Shown here: positions 7,897 through 17,327 of the stretch, piece after piece | How positions within the stretch are numbered: position 1 is the stretch's first letter | Layout: each line of letters begins with the position of its first letter | Assembly (NCBI GenBank): GCA_910584245.1 | Contig: CAJTZF010000003.1 | Location: 59,753 to 123,752 of the forward strand | Direction: 5' to 3' | Length of the DNA: 64,000 nt | Source: an uncultured Eubacterium sp. | GTDB taxonomy: Bacteria > Bacillota > Clostridia > Lachnospirales > Lachnospiraceae | Position numbers and translations under genes: made by a program | Notes under the pieces: model-generated | Told to the model about the DNA's origin: nothing | Seen by the model: the letters and a program-made list of their open reading frames with translations, nothing else | The model's database searches: none

Positions 7897-10077
7897 TTAA
7901 ATTCCTCCTTCACGGAAAGAATATATCTGCTTTCCACCGTTTTTCCACTCGAGAAATATTGCTCCCTGCTCCATCGTATGCCAGACGCGTACCCCCTGCT
8001 GCCCCAGCTTTTCCAGTGTCACCGCGGCCGGATGGCCATACCGGTTCTTCCTGCCCGCTGAAACCACTGCATTTACCGGGCGCGCCTTGTGAAGAAACTC
8101 AGGCGAAGTCGAGGTTTTAGAGCCATGATGCCCTACCTTGAGCATATCATAGGGGCCGCAAACGTCTGTCAAATCCCTCTCTCCGCTCTCCTCCAAATCA
8201 CCGGTGCATAGAATCCGCATATCCCGGAACTCAACCGCAAGCGTCAGTGAATAATCGTTTTCACTCTCCCACTCATATTCCGGGCGCGGGTGCAGGCACG
8301 AGATAGAAAGCTCGCCCAGACGCAGCTGGTCGCCCCGTTTCATCGTGCGGACAATAACGCCGTACGCTCCAAATGTTTGCATCAACGACACATATTTTTC
8401 ATCCCGTTTTTGTATGTCCGGAAAAATAACGCTCCCAACCGAAATTCCCCAGTTTCCCTTGTTTTCCACAATCTCTGCAATCCCATTCGTGTGGTCCGCG
8501 TCGCTGTGCGTCACAAACACGCCGTCTATGTCAGTTCTTCCGTAAAATTTAAGGAAATTCCGAATTGTATATTTACCTATTTCTTTTTCTGAGGAACTTC
8601 CGCCATCAATGAGAAAAGTCTTGTCCTTATAAAAAATACAGGCGCAATCCCCCTGTCCCACATCCAGCTGCGTGTACAAAAAGAGGCTTTCTTGCCGGAA
8701 AAGCAAACAAACAAAGAGCAGAACAGCCCCAGTATACAGCCACCGCCGCTTCTCCCATCTCAGATAAAGGACTACTGCCGCCGCTAATATTGTATAATAT
8801 AACACAATACACCAAACTGGTGGCCGCCCCGTCACAATTGTGCTCGCCGGAAGCCCACTTACCAGACGGCACACCAGCTTATAAAACGCTAATATGTAAT
8901 GTGCGGTAGCAAGTACAAACTCCCCTCCCGCCGGCCAAAAAAAGGAAACAAGACAACCCGCGGTTCCCACTCCTACCAGAAGGGAAAGAAAGGGCAGCAC
9001 AATCATATTCGCAATAACCGAATACGGGCATATCTCATAATAAAACCAGAGCATGACCGGCAATGTCACAACACATACAGAGGCGCTGGAAAAAAGAGAT
9101 TTCCCCCATGTACTCTTTAATTTCATCCGGTCCATCACCGGCGCAAATAAAACAATTCCAAAAACCGACGTGTACGAAAGCAGAAAACCACATTGAAACA
9201 ACTGCACCGGCTCGGACACAAGTGTGATAATGCCGCCGAAAGACAATGCCGAGAGCGCATCGTAGCATCTGCCGGTATATCTGGCAAATAAGACACAGCA
9301 CATCATAAGGACAGCTCTTGCCGTCGCCACCTCAAACCCTGTAAACTGGCCATACATAAACAGAAAAAGAACCGTCACCACCACTGCCTGTCTCATCGGC
9401 ATAATGTAACTGCGCAAAAAGAAAAACAGGCCCGCTGCCAAAAGCGTCACATGAAGCCCCGAAATCACGAGCATATGGCCAATTCCTGTGCGCTGGTACA
9501 ATTCCTTCTCCTCCTCCGGCAAATTGGTCTTATCCCCGAGAATCATAGCCGAAAGTATACCCGCATCCGCCTCCTCCATCACCGCAAAAAGCTTTTCTAC
9601 CGCCTTTTGCCGCAGCATAAAAAGTGCATATTTCACATAGTCATAGCGCCCGTCCAGTACGTCCGCTGAATCCGCAAATATTTTTCCGTCAATGCCCCTG
9701 CTCCCATAATAGGATAACTCGTCAAACTCCCCGGGATTTCCTGCTGCCTCAAAAGAATACCCAGTTCCCTTGACCTTTAATTTGTTGCCTGGTCTGAAAA
9801 ATTGGAACAGATCTTGTTCCGCAGAATTATAAATTAGAAATGTCTGATTCTCCTGTTTGTCTCCGGCATTCACGCTGTCCGGCTTAATGCCAGATAAAAT
9901 AATACTGCTACCGGATGCCCTCACCTGTATTTCCTCAATACGTCCCACGCACTCCACTGGCTGGCCCTCTTGGAAAACGGATTCATGCGTCCCCTCTCCC
10001 TCCAGCCAATACCATATGCGGATCAATACGATGAGGCTAATAAATACGACCAATAACGGTCTTCGAAAAAACCTCAC
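7897..10077 (-). CDS. comEC: ComEC/Rec2 DNA-uptake channel
   Basis: Polytopic inner-membrane channel for single-stranded DNA uptake in natural transformation, 726 aa. It has an N-terminal DUF4131-type region, a central competence domain with GIGHMLVISGLHV and about ten transmembrane segments, and a C-terminal MBL-fold domain (about 470-720) with DVGQGD, THSDADHTNGI, CTGDLE and VGHHGSKTSTS, so the putative nuclease site is intact. The start is GTG at 10077 behind GGGAGGTGG. It is the last gene of a run beginning with comEA at 13.8 kb. Full length and intact motifs suggest that the DNA-uptake machinery is, or recently was, functional. Confidence 0.95.
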   Translation of the reverse strand: MRFFRRPLLVVFISLIVLIRIWYWLEGEGTHESVFQEGQPVECVGRIEEIQVRASGSSIILSGIKPDSVNAGDKQENQTFLIYNSAEQDLFQFFRPGNKLKVKGTGYSFEAAGNPGEFDELSYYGSRGIDGKIFADSADVLDGRYDYVKYALFMLRQKAVEKLFAVMEEADAGILSAMILGDKTNLPEEEKELYQRTGIGHMLVISGLHVTLLAAGLFFFLRSYIMPMRQAVVVTVLFLFMYGQFTGFEVATARAVLMMCCVLFARYTGRCYDALSALSFGGIITLVSEPVQLFQCGFLLSYTSVFGIVLFAPVMDRMKLKSTWGKSLFSSASVCVVTLPVMLWFYYEICPYSVIANMIVLPFLSLLVGVGTAGCLVSFFWPAGGEFVLATAHYILAFYKLVCRLVSGLPASTIVTGRPPVWCIVLYYTILAAAVVLYLRWEKRRWLYTGAVLLFVCLLFRQESLFLYTQLDVGQGDCACIFYKDKTFLIDGGSSSEKEIGKYTIRNFLKFYGRTDIDGVFVTHSDADHTNGIAEIVENKGNWGISVGSVIFPDIQKRDEKYVSLMQTFGAYGVIVRTMKRGDQLRLGELSISCLHPRPEYEWESENDYSLTLAVEFRDMRILCTGDLEESGERDLTDVCGPYDMLKVGHHGSKTSTSPEFLHKARPVNAVVSAGRKNRYGHPAAVTLEKLGQQGVRVWHTMEQGAIFLEWKNGGKQIYSFREGGI

Positions 10078-10096
10078 TTTCCACCTCCCTATTTTG

Positions 10097-11011
10097 TTAC
10101 CCCTTACTTCCGCCGCTTACCAAATCAAGATTTCTCTCAAACGGCTGGTCGAACTGTTTCGTGTCCCCATACACCTCCCTCTGCTCGCCGTCAATTGTAA
10201 ACTGCACTTTATTAACATCCGAAAGCTCACACAGTGTGTTTACAATGCTGTAAATGACGATCTCGCTATTTACCTCAGCCTGCACATTCATAAACTCTTT
10301 GCTAAAATCAACATAGCAGACGTTATCACGGATCATAATAGAATTTAATCTCGTGCCCCCCGGAACAGTCGGGCGCACGTCGGACGTATTCACGCCTGCG
10401 ACCGCCTCTGGGCCTGCAAGAATTTGCTCAATCAACAGCCTTGCAAGAGGCACCGTCATATCATACGTAAGTAAAACGGTGACCTCCTTCATCTCCATAC
10501 CGGAAACATCCGAAAAAAACAGCGTGACATACTTATTCTGCGTAGACCCATCTCCCCCGATTGAATCCAGAATAGAGAGCTCGCTCATCACCCCGACCGG
10601 CTCCCCGTCAATCGTCAGGGAAGTGTCCTCCACGAAAAACTCGACATACTCAACCCCTTGCACCTGACAGAGCGTCTTGACAATGGCCGCCCGCTGAAGC
10701 ACCTCATCAATGCCCCGCAAATTGTTGTAGGCAGAGGAAAAATAAATCGAAAGCTGTCTTTCCTTAATCTCAAATTCCCGCACATCCGCCATCTTATAAT
10801 TACTTAGCAGCTCTATCACGATTTCCACGGTGTCATCGCTATCCGATACCGTCTCATACTCCGACTGCTTCAGCCCCATGCCGTCATCCGCCATCTGATA
10901 TAAAATAAACGCCCCTTTTTTATGCTTATAACTGTCCCTGTCACAACCGGCCAGCACTATTCCCGCTATGGCCACCACTATAAAAAGCGGCCACCGCCTC
11001 ATAATCTTCAT
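10097..11011 (-). CDS. GerMN-domain lipoprotein
   Basis: Predicted lipoprotein of about 304 aa: the signal peptide ends in the lipobox LAGC (Cys near residue 22). Two GerMN-like domains follow (about 45-150 and 165-280), the second with LLIEQILAGP and a YVDFSKEF core. GerMN domains are known from spore germination and sporulation proteins such as GerM and from LpqB-type lipoproteins placed next to histidine kinases. Its stop is close to comEC and its start region abuts the histidine kinase stop, so it is cotranscribed with both. It may act as an extracytoplasmic partner of the kinase; that is inference. Starts at 11032 or 11002 are alternatives. Confidence 0.85.
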   Translation of the reverse strand: MKIMRRWPLFIVVAIAGIVLAGCDRDSYKHKKGAFILYQMADDGMGLKQSEYETVSDSDDTVEIVIELLSNYKMADVREFEIKERQLSIYFSSAYNNLRGIDEVLQRAAIVKTLCQVQGVEYVEFFVEDTSLTIDGEPVGVMSELSILDSIGGDGSTQNKYVTLFFSDVSGMEMKEVTVLLTYDMTVPLARLLIEQILAGPEAVAGVNTSDVRPTVPGGTRLNSIMIRDNVCYVDFSKEFMNVQAEVNSEIVIYSIVNTLCELSDVNKVQFTIDGEQREVYGDTKQFDQPFERNLDLVSGGSKG

Positions 11012-11031
11012 ACCATACCTCTCTCTTCCCA

Positions 11032-12432
11032 TCAGGCTTGATAATTCAAGGGAATCCGCACAGCAAAGGTCGTCCCCTGGTTTTCAACGCTGTGAACCTT
11101 AATAGATCCCCGGTGCAGTAAAACAGCATTTCTCGTAATCGCCAATCCCAGTCCATTGCCGCCAGTCTCCCTCGACCGCGCCTTATCCACCCGGTAAAAC
11201 CGCTCAAAAATATGATCCTGGAGATCCTCTGGTATTCCAACCCCGGAGTCCGATACCCGCAAATAAAAAAACTTATAATCCGCGTTTAGGGACACCTTCA
11301 CCCATCCATTATCGAAGTTATATTTTACAGCATTCTCTATAATGTTTGAAAATGCCATCCCCAGCTTCACACTGTCAATTTGCGCCGTCACCGGCCGGAC
11401 GCTCTCATAAATAATCTCGATATTCCGTTTCGAGGCAATCGGAGTAATCCCCTTCAAAATACCCTCGATAAATTCGTTGATGCTGACCTCCTCAATGGAC
11501 ATCTGAACTGCGGATTTATCCAGCTTAACAAGGGAAAGCAGATCATTTACAATCTTGTTCATGCGGTCCAGCTCCTGGTTGATATCAACCATAAATTCCT
11601 TGTACAGCTCCACAGGTACATCCTCCTGTGTAGTGAGGGACTCCGCCAATACTTTGACCGAAGTAATTGGCGTCTTTAGCTCGTGAGACACATTGGACAC
11701 AAACTCCTGTCGCGAGTCCTCCAGATTTTGTACTGCCGCCAGCAGCGAATTGATGGATTCAGAAATATTTTTCACTTCCAGATTGTCCGCAACTTCCAGT
11801 TTTTCACTAAAATCCCCCGCCTCGATATGCCCAATGGAACTGACAATCCGGCGCAGCGGATGTACGAGCCGCCCTGACAAAAGCCAGGCGGCCACAACAA
11901 TGACGACAGAAAGTAAAAGCAGAACCGAAAACATAACCGCCCGTATACTGCTGTAAAAGGAGAGGACGGACTGGTAAGAAAAATTCATGACTACCACGCC
12001 ATAAACCGATTCCCGGTCCGCACTGACAATAGATAAATAAATCTCCGCGTACTTTGAATGCTGGTTGACAATTTTCGTCGTTTTGCCCCGAAAGCATTTC
12101 ACCACCTCTGGCAGCACGACAATCCCGCCTTCCTCTAACCCATACGTATCCCGGACCACACGCAGTTTCGAATCGACAATAAAAATCCGCCCGCCATAAG
12201 AATCCGATACGCGGGCTAGCTCTTCGTCCACTTCACCTTTGTCCTCGCTTGTGAAATAACCGGAACTGACAATCCGGTTTGCAATTACATTTCCCCGCAT
12301 TTGCAACTCTGTAATCTGCTTTGAAATGCTCCTCGCCTGAAACACATTCAAAAATATAATCGAAAACACGATGAGTGGCACAACGCCAACGACAATAAGC
12401 ACACCCATACTCTGAACGTGCAAGCTCTTCAT
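11032..12432 (-). CDS. Membrane sensor histidine kinase (WalK-like)
   Basis: Two transmembrane helices (about residues 10-30 and 150-175) flank an extracytoplasmic sensor domain. HAMP follows, then HisKA with the phospho-acceptor His in SHELKTPITS and an HATPase domain with NIIENAVKYN and GNGLGLAI. The start is taken as ATG 12432 (466 aa), just downstream of the regulator stop; its ribosome binding site is weak, so coupling to the regulator is likely. A longer frame to 12549 overlaps the regulator and is less plausible. It pairs with the OmpR-type regulator immediately upstream and resembles WalK/PhoR kinases without a PAS domain. The signal is unknown; the operon with comEA/comEC is notable. 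Confidence 0.9.
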   Translation of the reverse strand: MKSLHVQSMGVLIVVGVVPLIVFSIIFLNVFQARSISKQITELQMRGNVIANRIVSSGYFTSEDKGEVDEELARVSDSYGGRIFIVDSKLRVVRDTYGLEEGGIVVLPEVVKCFRGKTTKIVNQHSKYAEIYLSIVSADRESVYGVVVMNFSYQSVLSFYSSIRAVMFSVLLLLSVVIVVAAWLLSGRLVHPLRRIVSSIGHIEAGDFSEKLEVADNLEVKNISESINSLLAAVQNLEDSRQEFVSNVSHELKTPITSVKVLAESLTTQEDVPVELYKEFMVDINQELDRMNKIVNDLLSLVKLDKSAVQMSIEEVSINEFIEGILKGITPIASKRNIEIIYESVRPVTAQIDSVKLGMAFSNIIENAVKYNFDNGWVKVSLNADYKFFYLRVSDSGVGIPEDLQDHIFERFYRVDKARSRETGGNGLGLAITRNAVLLHRGSIKVHSVENQGTTFAVRIPLNYQA

Positions 12433-12448
12433 TACATTAATTTTTTCT

Positions 12449-13141
12449 TTAATCCTGGAAATAATAGCCAACACCCCATTTTGTATGTATATATTTCGGG
12501 TCACTTGGATTCGTCTCAATCTTCTCACGCAGACGCCGCACATGCACATCTACGGTTCTCACGTCACCGAGGTATTCATACCCCCATACGTCATTGAGCA
12601 GCTTCTCCCGGCTATACACTTTATTAGGGTTATTCATAAGAATTTCAAGTAAATCAAATTCCTTCACCGTCAGGTTGATCTCTTTCCCGTGCATATACAC
12701 ACGGCGCCCCTCCGCATCGATCTTCATATTTCCAAGCGTACGGATCGACGGATCCTCCGCCGGTGCCGTCTCCTTTTTCGTACTTCTGCGCATAATCGCC
12801 TTAATCCTTGCTTTTACCTCTAGAATATTAAATGGCTTCGTTATATAATCGTCGGCCCCGTACTCCAGTCCAAGGATTTTATCCATGTCATCCCCTTTTG
12901 CCGTAAGCATAATCACCGGTACATCGGAAAACTCCCTGATCTTCTGACACACTTCAAAACCGGTCAGTTTCGGGAGCATAATATCGAGTAAAATCACTTC
13001 ATACTGGTTTCTTTCCGCCATCTGAAGCGCCTCTTCCCCATCATACGCACAATCTACTTCCATACCATCCTGTTCCAGACTAAAACGAAGCCCCTTTACG
13101 ATCATCTTTTCGTCGTCCACAACTAATACTCTCTTTGCCAT
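12449..13141 (-). CDS. OmpR-family response regulator (WalR-like)
   Basis: 230 aa. The receiver domain has the acidic pair in VVDDEK, the phospho-acceptor Asp in LLDIMLP, then LTAKGDD and the KPF lysine. A winged-helix DNA-binding domain (about 130-230) ends VDVHVRRLREKIE...GVGYYF, as in WalR/PhoB. A good ribosome binding site precedes the ATG. It is encoded between comEA and its cognate kinase. True orthology to the essential WalR cannot be decided here, because the usual yycHI/htrA neighbours are absent. Confidence 0.93.
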   Translation of the reverse strand: MAKRVLVVDDEKMIVKGLRFSLEQDGMEVDCAYDGEEALQMAERNQYEVILLDIMLPKLTGFEVCQKIREFSDVPVIMLTAKGDDMDKILGLEYGADDYITKPFNILEVKARIKAIMRRSTKKETAPAEDPSIRTLGNMKIDAEGRRVYMHGKEINLTVKEFDLLEILMNNPNKVYSREKLLNDVWGYEYLGDVRTVDVHVRRLREKIETNPSDPKYIHTKWGVGYYFQD

Positions 13142-13190
13142 CCAACATTCTTCCTTTCTCTATTCGGAACATCAAATCCCCTAAACCTAT

Positions 13191-13799
13191 CTATACCCTG
13201 ATCTGATTTTTAATCTTTTCGAACACACCAGTCTTAATCCCGGTAATCTTCATAATATCCTCGATATTCTCGAATTTTCCATTTGTGTCCCGGTAGGCGA
13301 TAATCGACATTGCCTTCGATTCCCCGATCCCCGTCAATGTCATAAGCTCTTCTTTTGTCGCCGTATTGATATTTAGCAGACCGGATTTGTCCTCTGCCGC
13401 CTGCCCCGTACGCTGCCATCCCTCACCGGCAGCTATCCCCTTCTTTTTATCCCTTTTGGATTCAATGACAATCTGGCTCCCGTCTTCCACCGTTTCCGCC
13501 TGATTGATGCCGGATTTTATAGCGTCCTTCGCAAATCCTCCCGCTTTCTCTACTACGTCTACTACTCTCGGTTTTTCGTCAAACGTGTAAACACCCGGCT
13601 TTTTCACCGCACCGACGATATGTACGTATATCTTTCCGCTCCCGGCCGCTGTTTCCGGCGGCGCTGTCACGGCGCTCTCAAAGATACCCGACATTTCACT
13701 GCCCTGTTGTGTAGAACCGGCGCGCTCCCGGTACCATATCATACCGAAAACAAGAACCGCTGCAACAACAAGTACCATTTTTATTTGTTTTTTCTCCAT
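13191..13799 (-). CDS. comEA: ComEA DNA-receptor protein
   Basis: Membrane-anchored double-stranded DNA receptor for transformation, 202 aa. It has an N-terminal transmembrane helix (about 7-24), a SLBB domain (about 55-105, IYVHIVGAVKKPGVY), a linker, and a C-terminal pair of helix-hairpin-helix motifs (NINTATKEELMTLTGIG and IEDIMKITGIKTG). GGAGG precedes the ATG at 13799. It is the promoter-proximal gene of the comEA-regulator-kinase-GerMN-comEC run. Confidence 0.95.
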   Translation of the reverse strand: MEKKQIKMVLVVAAVLVFGMIWYRERAGSTQQGSEMSGIFESAVTAPPETAAGSGKIYVHIVGAVKKPGVYTFDEKPRVVDVVEKAGGFAKDAIKSGINQAETVEDGSQIVIESKRDKKKGIAAGEGWQRTGQAAEDKSGLLNINTATKEELMTLTGIGESKAMSIIAYRDTNGKFENIEDIMKITGIKTGVFEKIKNQIRV

Positions 13800-13846
13800 T
13801 TTCAGCCTCCGCTCAAAACGGGAATTTAACTAAGGTGCATATTTTA

Positions 13847-13875
13847 ATTGTATCAATGAAAGTGCCATTTGACAA
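13847..13875 (-). promoter_or_regulatory. comEA operon promoter
   Basis: Minus strand TTGTCA (13870-13875), 17-bp spacer, TACAAT (13847-13852), about 50 bp ahead of the comEA start. It probably drives the genes through comEC, since the downstream gaps are short and hold no terminator. Confidence 0.75.
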
Positions 13876-13894
13876 CTATAAATTATAAAAAATT

Positions 13895-14329
13895 TTATTT
13901 CCATTTAAACGTGAAAATGCCCGCTATAATAACTACAAGCCCAATTAGCTTCCTCCACTCAAACGGCTGCTTATCCACGCCAAATATACCCATCAGCTCA
14001 ATCACATATGCCACTATAATCTGGGCCGTCACGATAAATACGACCGCTCTCGCCGGCCCGCACTGGTTCATCGCCTGAATAACCGTATATGTGATAAAGG
14101 CGCCGATCGCCCCGCCCAAAAGCATATATTTCGGGTGTACTTGCCACAAACTACCTATTGTTCCATCCCTGCCGGTCACAAACCAAGCTGCAACACATAC
14201 CACAAACGCGGAAATTTGTACAAAGGCAGCAGCCAGCCACACACTGCTCTGCTTCGTCACCTCTGAATTAAACACGCCCTGAACGCTCATAAGCGCCCCG
14301 GAAATCATGCCAATGATAATACCCCACAT
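13895..14329 (-). CDS. DMT-family transporter, YdcZ/DUF606 type
   Basis: 144-aa integral membrane protein with five predicted transmembrane segments. The start GIIIGMISGALMSVQGVFNS and the glycine-rich second helix are typical of the small DUF606/YdcZ branch of the drug/metabolite transporter superfamily. The substrate is unknown. The ATG at 14329 follows AAAGGATGG, which overlaps one arm of a long inverted repeat in the leader (separate entry), so translation may be controlled. Confidence 0.85.
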   Translation of the reverse strand: MWGIIIGMISGALMSVQGVFNSEVTKQSSVWLAAAFVQISAFVVCVAAWFVTGRDGTIGSLWQVHPKYMLLGGAIGAFITYTVIQAMNQCGPARAVVFIVTAQIIVAYVIELMGIFGVDKQPFEWRKLIGLVVIIAGIFTFKWK

Positions 14330-14333
14330 AAAA

Positions 14334-14390
14334 ATTCGTCCATCCTTTCCACCGGCCCTGACAGCCTTTCTATGGTAAGTATGGACGAAT
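14334..14390 (-). promoter_or_regulatory. Structured leader sequestering the ribosome binding site of the DMT gene
   Basis: ATTCGTCCAT (14334-14343, plus strand) and ATGGACGAAT (14381-14390) are perfect 10-bp inverted arms about 37 bases apart. Inside lies a second possible nested stem (ACC/GGT with GGC/GCC). On the minus-strand mRNA the 3' arm overlaps the GGATGG ribosome binding site. This is the layout of a small cis-regulatory RNA. I do not recognise a known riboswitch class. Confidence 0.45.
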
Positions 14391-14422
14391 GCTTACACTT
14401 CTATACGTTTTCCTTTGTTTCG

Positions 14423-16811
14423 CTACTCTGACAACCCCTTCACACGCGTGGCATGTGTTTCAAACACCTCTTTCCGATACCATTTCACCCGGTTCCGCGG
14501 CACCTTTATAACGGCCTGGTCCATTCCGCCGTGCAACACACCCGTTACCACTCTGACCAGCTTCTTACTCTTGATCGTAAGTGATTTAAGCTTATAAGTA
14601 TGACAGAAAATATGCTGCCCAAACTCCTTCATTCCGGTTCCGATCGTAATGTGCTCCACCTTTTGTGATAAGTAAAATGCAAAATTTCCAATTCTCTCCA
14701 CACTGTCGCCGATCACAATATCCTTTATTTTATTATTAAAAGCAAAGGCCCTGTCTGCGACTTCTGTAACGGTAAACGCTACTCCCTGGCAATACGCTGT
14801 CCCAGGTATATTTACCCGCCTGGCGTCTTTTCCTCTGGCAAAACCGATTACAGCAGCTGTCAGCCTTCCGTTCTTACACCCAGTAATGCGGTATTTATAG
14901 CCGCCGCTCGTAAACTTTGTGCCAATCCGTTTGGCGGCACGCACGGTCGTCCTATCACAGACTTTGCATGTCAACCGGACCTGTCCTTCTTTTTTTCTGC
15001 CCGGCCTCTTTATAATTTTGCCTTTGTCCCACCCGTGTGCCTCCACATCCTTTTTGGCGCCGCACGAACACTGGTTCCAATGACTGTTTTCATCCGTCGT
15101 CCACACATCCCCATTATAATTATGTGTGTGGGATAAAACCTGTTTCGGAATACTCTTTGTTTCAGAAACTCCACAAACGGTACAAGTCCGCTTGAATAAT
15201 CCCTCGCGCTCTGCCGTCGGCTCCGATACCCGTATCCAGTTCCCGAACGTATGGCGCAGCGACGCACTCAGCGCCGGAATCACTTCTTCCCAGCTCTCAC
15301 CGCAGCCTTCAACTGTACAGAAAATGCGCTTACGGCCCGCCTCAACACAAGTAGCTGGCTGGATAACTTGTTCTGCATACGTATGCTCCTCCGGCTCTTC
15401 GGTCTCCTCCGGCTCCTCGCTTTCCTCTGGTTCCTCAAATGGAATTGGCTGCCGGATCATGTTTCCGCACACATCGCATAAAATCTCCTCCAAACCGTCT
15501 TCTTCCGGACTCGGCTCCTTGATTACGATTCCCTCATTCTCTCCAAAATCATGATCGTCATAATCCATTATGCCATCCTCGCCTTGAAGGTCACAGTCTG
15601 GCGCCGTACACACCTTCCAGTGGGCGTCCTCGTCAAACCTCCACTCCAGCTGGTGCTCATGCGCCGGCGGTATTTGAAGCAAAACCGGCTCACTCGCATA
15701 ATCTGTACAGTTTTCACCGCGCGACTGCTCCGCCAAAAGATATACAAAACTGCCTTCCTCGTCATATTCTTCCGGCAATTCAAAATTCACCGTTCCATCT
15801 TTTCCTATTTCATCTTCGGAAACGGTCTCATAGTATTCGACCTCTGTATCGCTCTCTTTAAATTCGCCATCGGTTATCATGACAGAAATCTTGTCTGCCG
15901 CATTTCCCCTATACCCATATGGCACACTGATCTCATTTTGATGCCGGGACACTCCTCCCGTCACTTCCAAAGTCGGCCCCTCTGACAACGTGAGCTTCCA
16001 CTCATTATTTCCTTCGGCAGACAGTAATTCGCCGCTTTCCTCCTACTCTGCCGGGGACATAAATAACACGTTGGATGCATCGAGATTAAAGGCCGGTGCG
16101 ATACCTCCCTCCTCAAATATAAATTTGTAGTAAAGGTAACCTCCCGGGAGCACGTACCCTGCTCCGGCCGAATGCTTCGCATGTGCACTTCGCAGCCACC
16201 ACGACTGCCCAAAGCTGTCATTTATCCTATGATCCTCATACGAATATCCATAAGCGGCATTCACCACATCACAGGCATCCAGCAAAAACATCGTATCTCT
16301 GTCAAGCCCTGTACTTCTAAGCTCTTCCACCGGGGATTCACCGGCGTCACGTGTCGTTTTCATAACGCCATCGAGTTCCCTTTGAGAAAAATGGGAGCCG
16401 TCAAGAAATGTATCCTTTCCCTGCAGCCATTCCCGGATGCCGCTCTTCTGCCATTGGCTGCCCGCTCTCACTTTCCTGGAACGGCATGCTGTGTAAAACC
16501 TGGTCCGATTGCAGCAAAATTCCACCTGGCATGGAGCTGCTGCCAGCTTCCCCGGTCGTATCTAAAACCCGCCATTTGATTGGCTCCTCCCCATAACTCC
16601 CATAATAAACATAATCGCCGGACCATTCCTCACCGTCCTGCGACGCCGATGTCTGGTTCAAGCCGGAAATACCAAGGCTGACCTCGCACCCCTCCTCCTC
16701 GGATGCCATCACCCGGTGTTCACTAAATTCCGGTTTGAGTGACAGCGCTGTACTGAACACTGACACGGAGACCATACTTGCCACTACCCGTTTCCAAATT
16801 TTACTACGCAT
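14423..16811 (-). pseudogene. Disrupted DUF6273/BspA-type LRR surface protein
   Basis: About 790 codons of one secreted protein, read in two frames. The start ATG at 16811 (after AGGAGGAATG) gives a signal peptide and the first part of a DUF6273 domain (WSGDYVYYGSYGEEPIKW...). Near 16455-16470 the homology passes to the +1 frame, consistent with one extra G in a GGG. That frame supplies IREWLQG...WWLRSAHA...PAFNLDASNVLF and then meets an in-frame TAG at 16043-16045. Homologous sequence resumes directly after it in the same frame (WKLTLSEGPTLEV, ISVMITDG, FVYLLAEQ). It continues through Cys-pair repeats and a C-terminal LRR_5/BspA-like region to 14423. No other stops occur, so the damage is recent or reflects sequencing error. 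Confidence 0.85.
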
Positions 16812-16832
16812 ATCATTCCTCCTAATACAGCT

Positions 16833-17318
16833 CTATTTCGAATTAATATAATTCATAAGTCCTTCTGCCTTTATTATCCTTTGCATAAACTCTGGAAACG
16901 CCTGGCCCTGGTATGTCTGGTTTTTCGTTTTATTCACGATAACGCCGCTGTCAAAATCAATTTCCACCTCGTCCCCCGCTTCTATGTTCTGGGAAGCCTC
17001 GCGACACTCAATAATCGGAAGACCAATATTGATGGCATTCCGGTAAAAAATGCGTGCAAAGGTTTCTGCGATCACGCAGCTGACTCCCGCCGCCTTAATT
17101 GAAATAGGCGCGTGCTCCCGCGAAGAACCGCAGCCAAAGTTTTTCTCCGCCACGATAATATCGCCCTTTTTCACACGATTGACAAAATCCCGGTCGATAT
17201 CTTCCATACAGTGGGCGGCGAGCTCTGCCGGGTCAGAAGAATTCAGATAACGTGCTGGTATGATTACATCGGTATCTACATTGTCGCCGTACTTAAATAC
17301 TTTTCCTAATGCTTTCAT
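16833..17318 (-). CDS. leuD: 3-isopropylmalate dehydratase small subunit
   Basis: Small subunit of isopropylmalate isomerase in leucine biosynthesis, 161 aa, the short form found with HACN-type LeuC. The motifs NVDTDVIIPARYL and NFGCGSSREHAP are the aconitase swivel-domain signature, followed by ETFARIFYRNAINIGLP. It starts 9 bases after leuC ends, with AGGAGG, so the two subunits are cotranscribed. leuA and leuB are not in the window. Confidence 0.96.
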   Translation of the reverse strand: MKALGKVFKYGDNVDTDVIIPARYLNSSDPAELAAHCMEDIDRDFVNRVKKGDIIVAEKNFGCGSSREHAPISIKAAGVSCVIAETFARIFYRNAINIGLPIIECREASQNIEAGDEVEIDFDSGVIVNKTKNQTYQGQAFPEFMQRIIKAEGLMNYINSK

Positions 17319-17327
17319 GTCTTCCTC

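Noticed and set aside
15961..16042. Translation restart after the TAG of the DUF6273 gene, since TAGGAGG resembles a ribosome binding site
   Set aside because: The nearest ATG (in ATAATGAG) is in a different frame that ends after a few codons, and the in-frame TTG is about 50 bases away.
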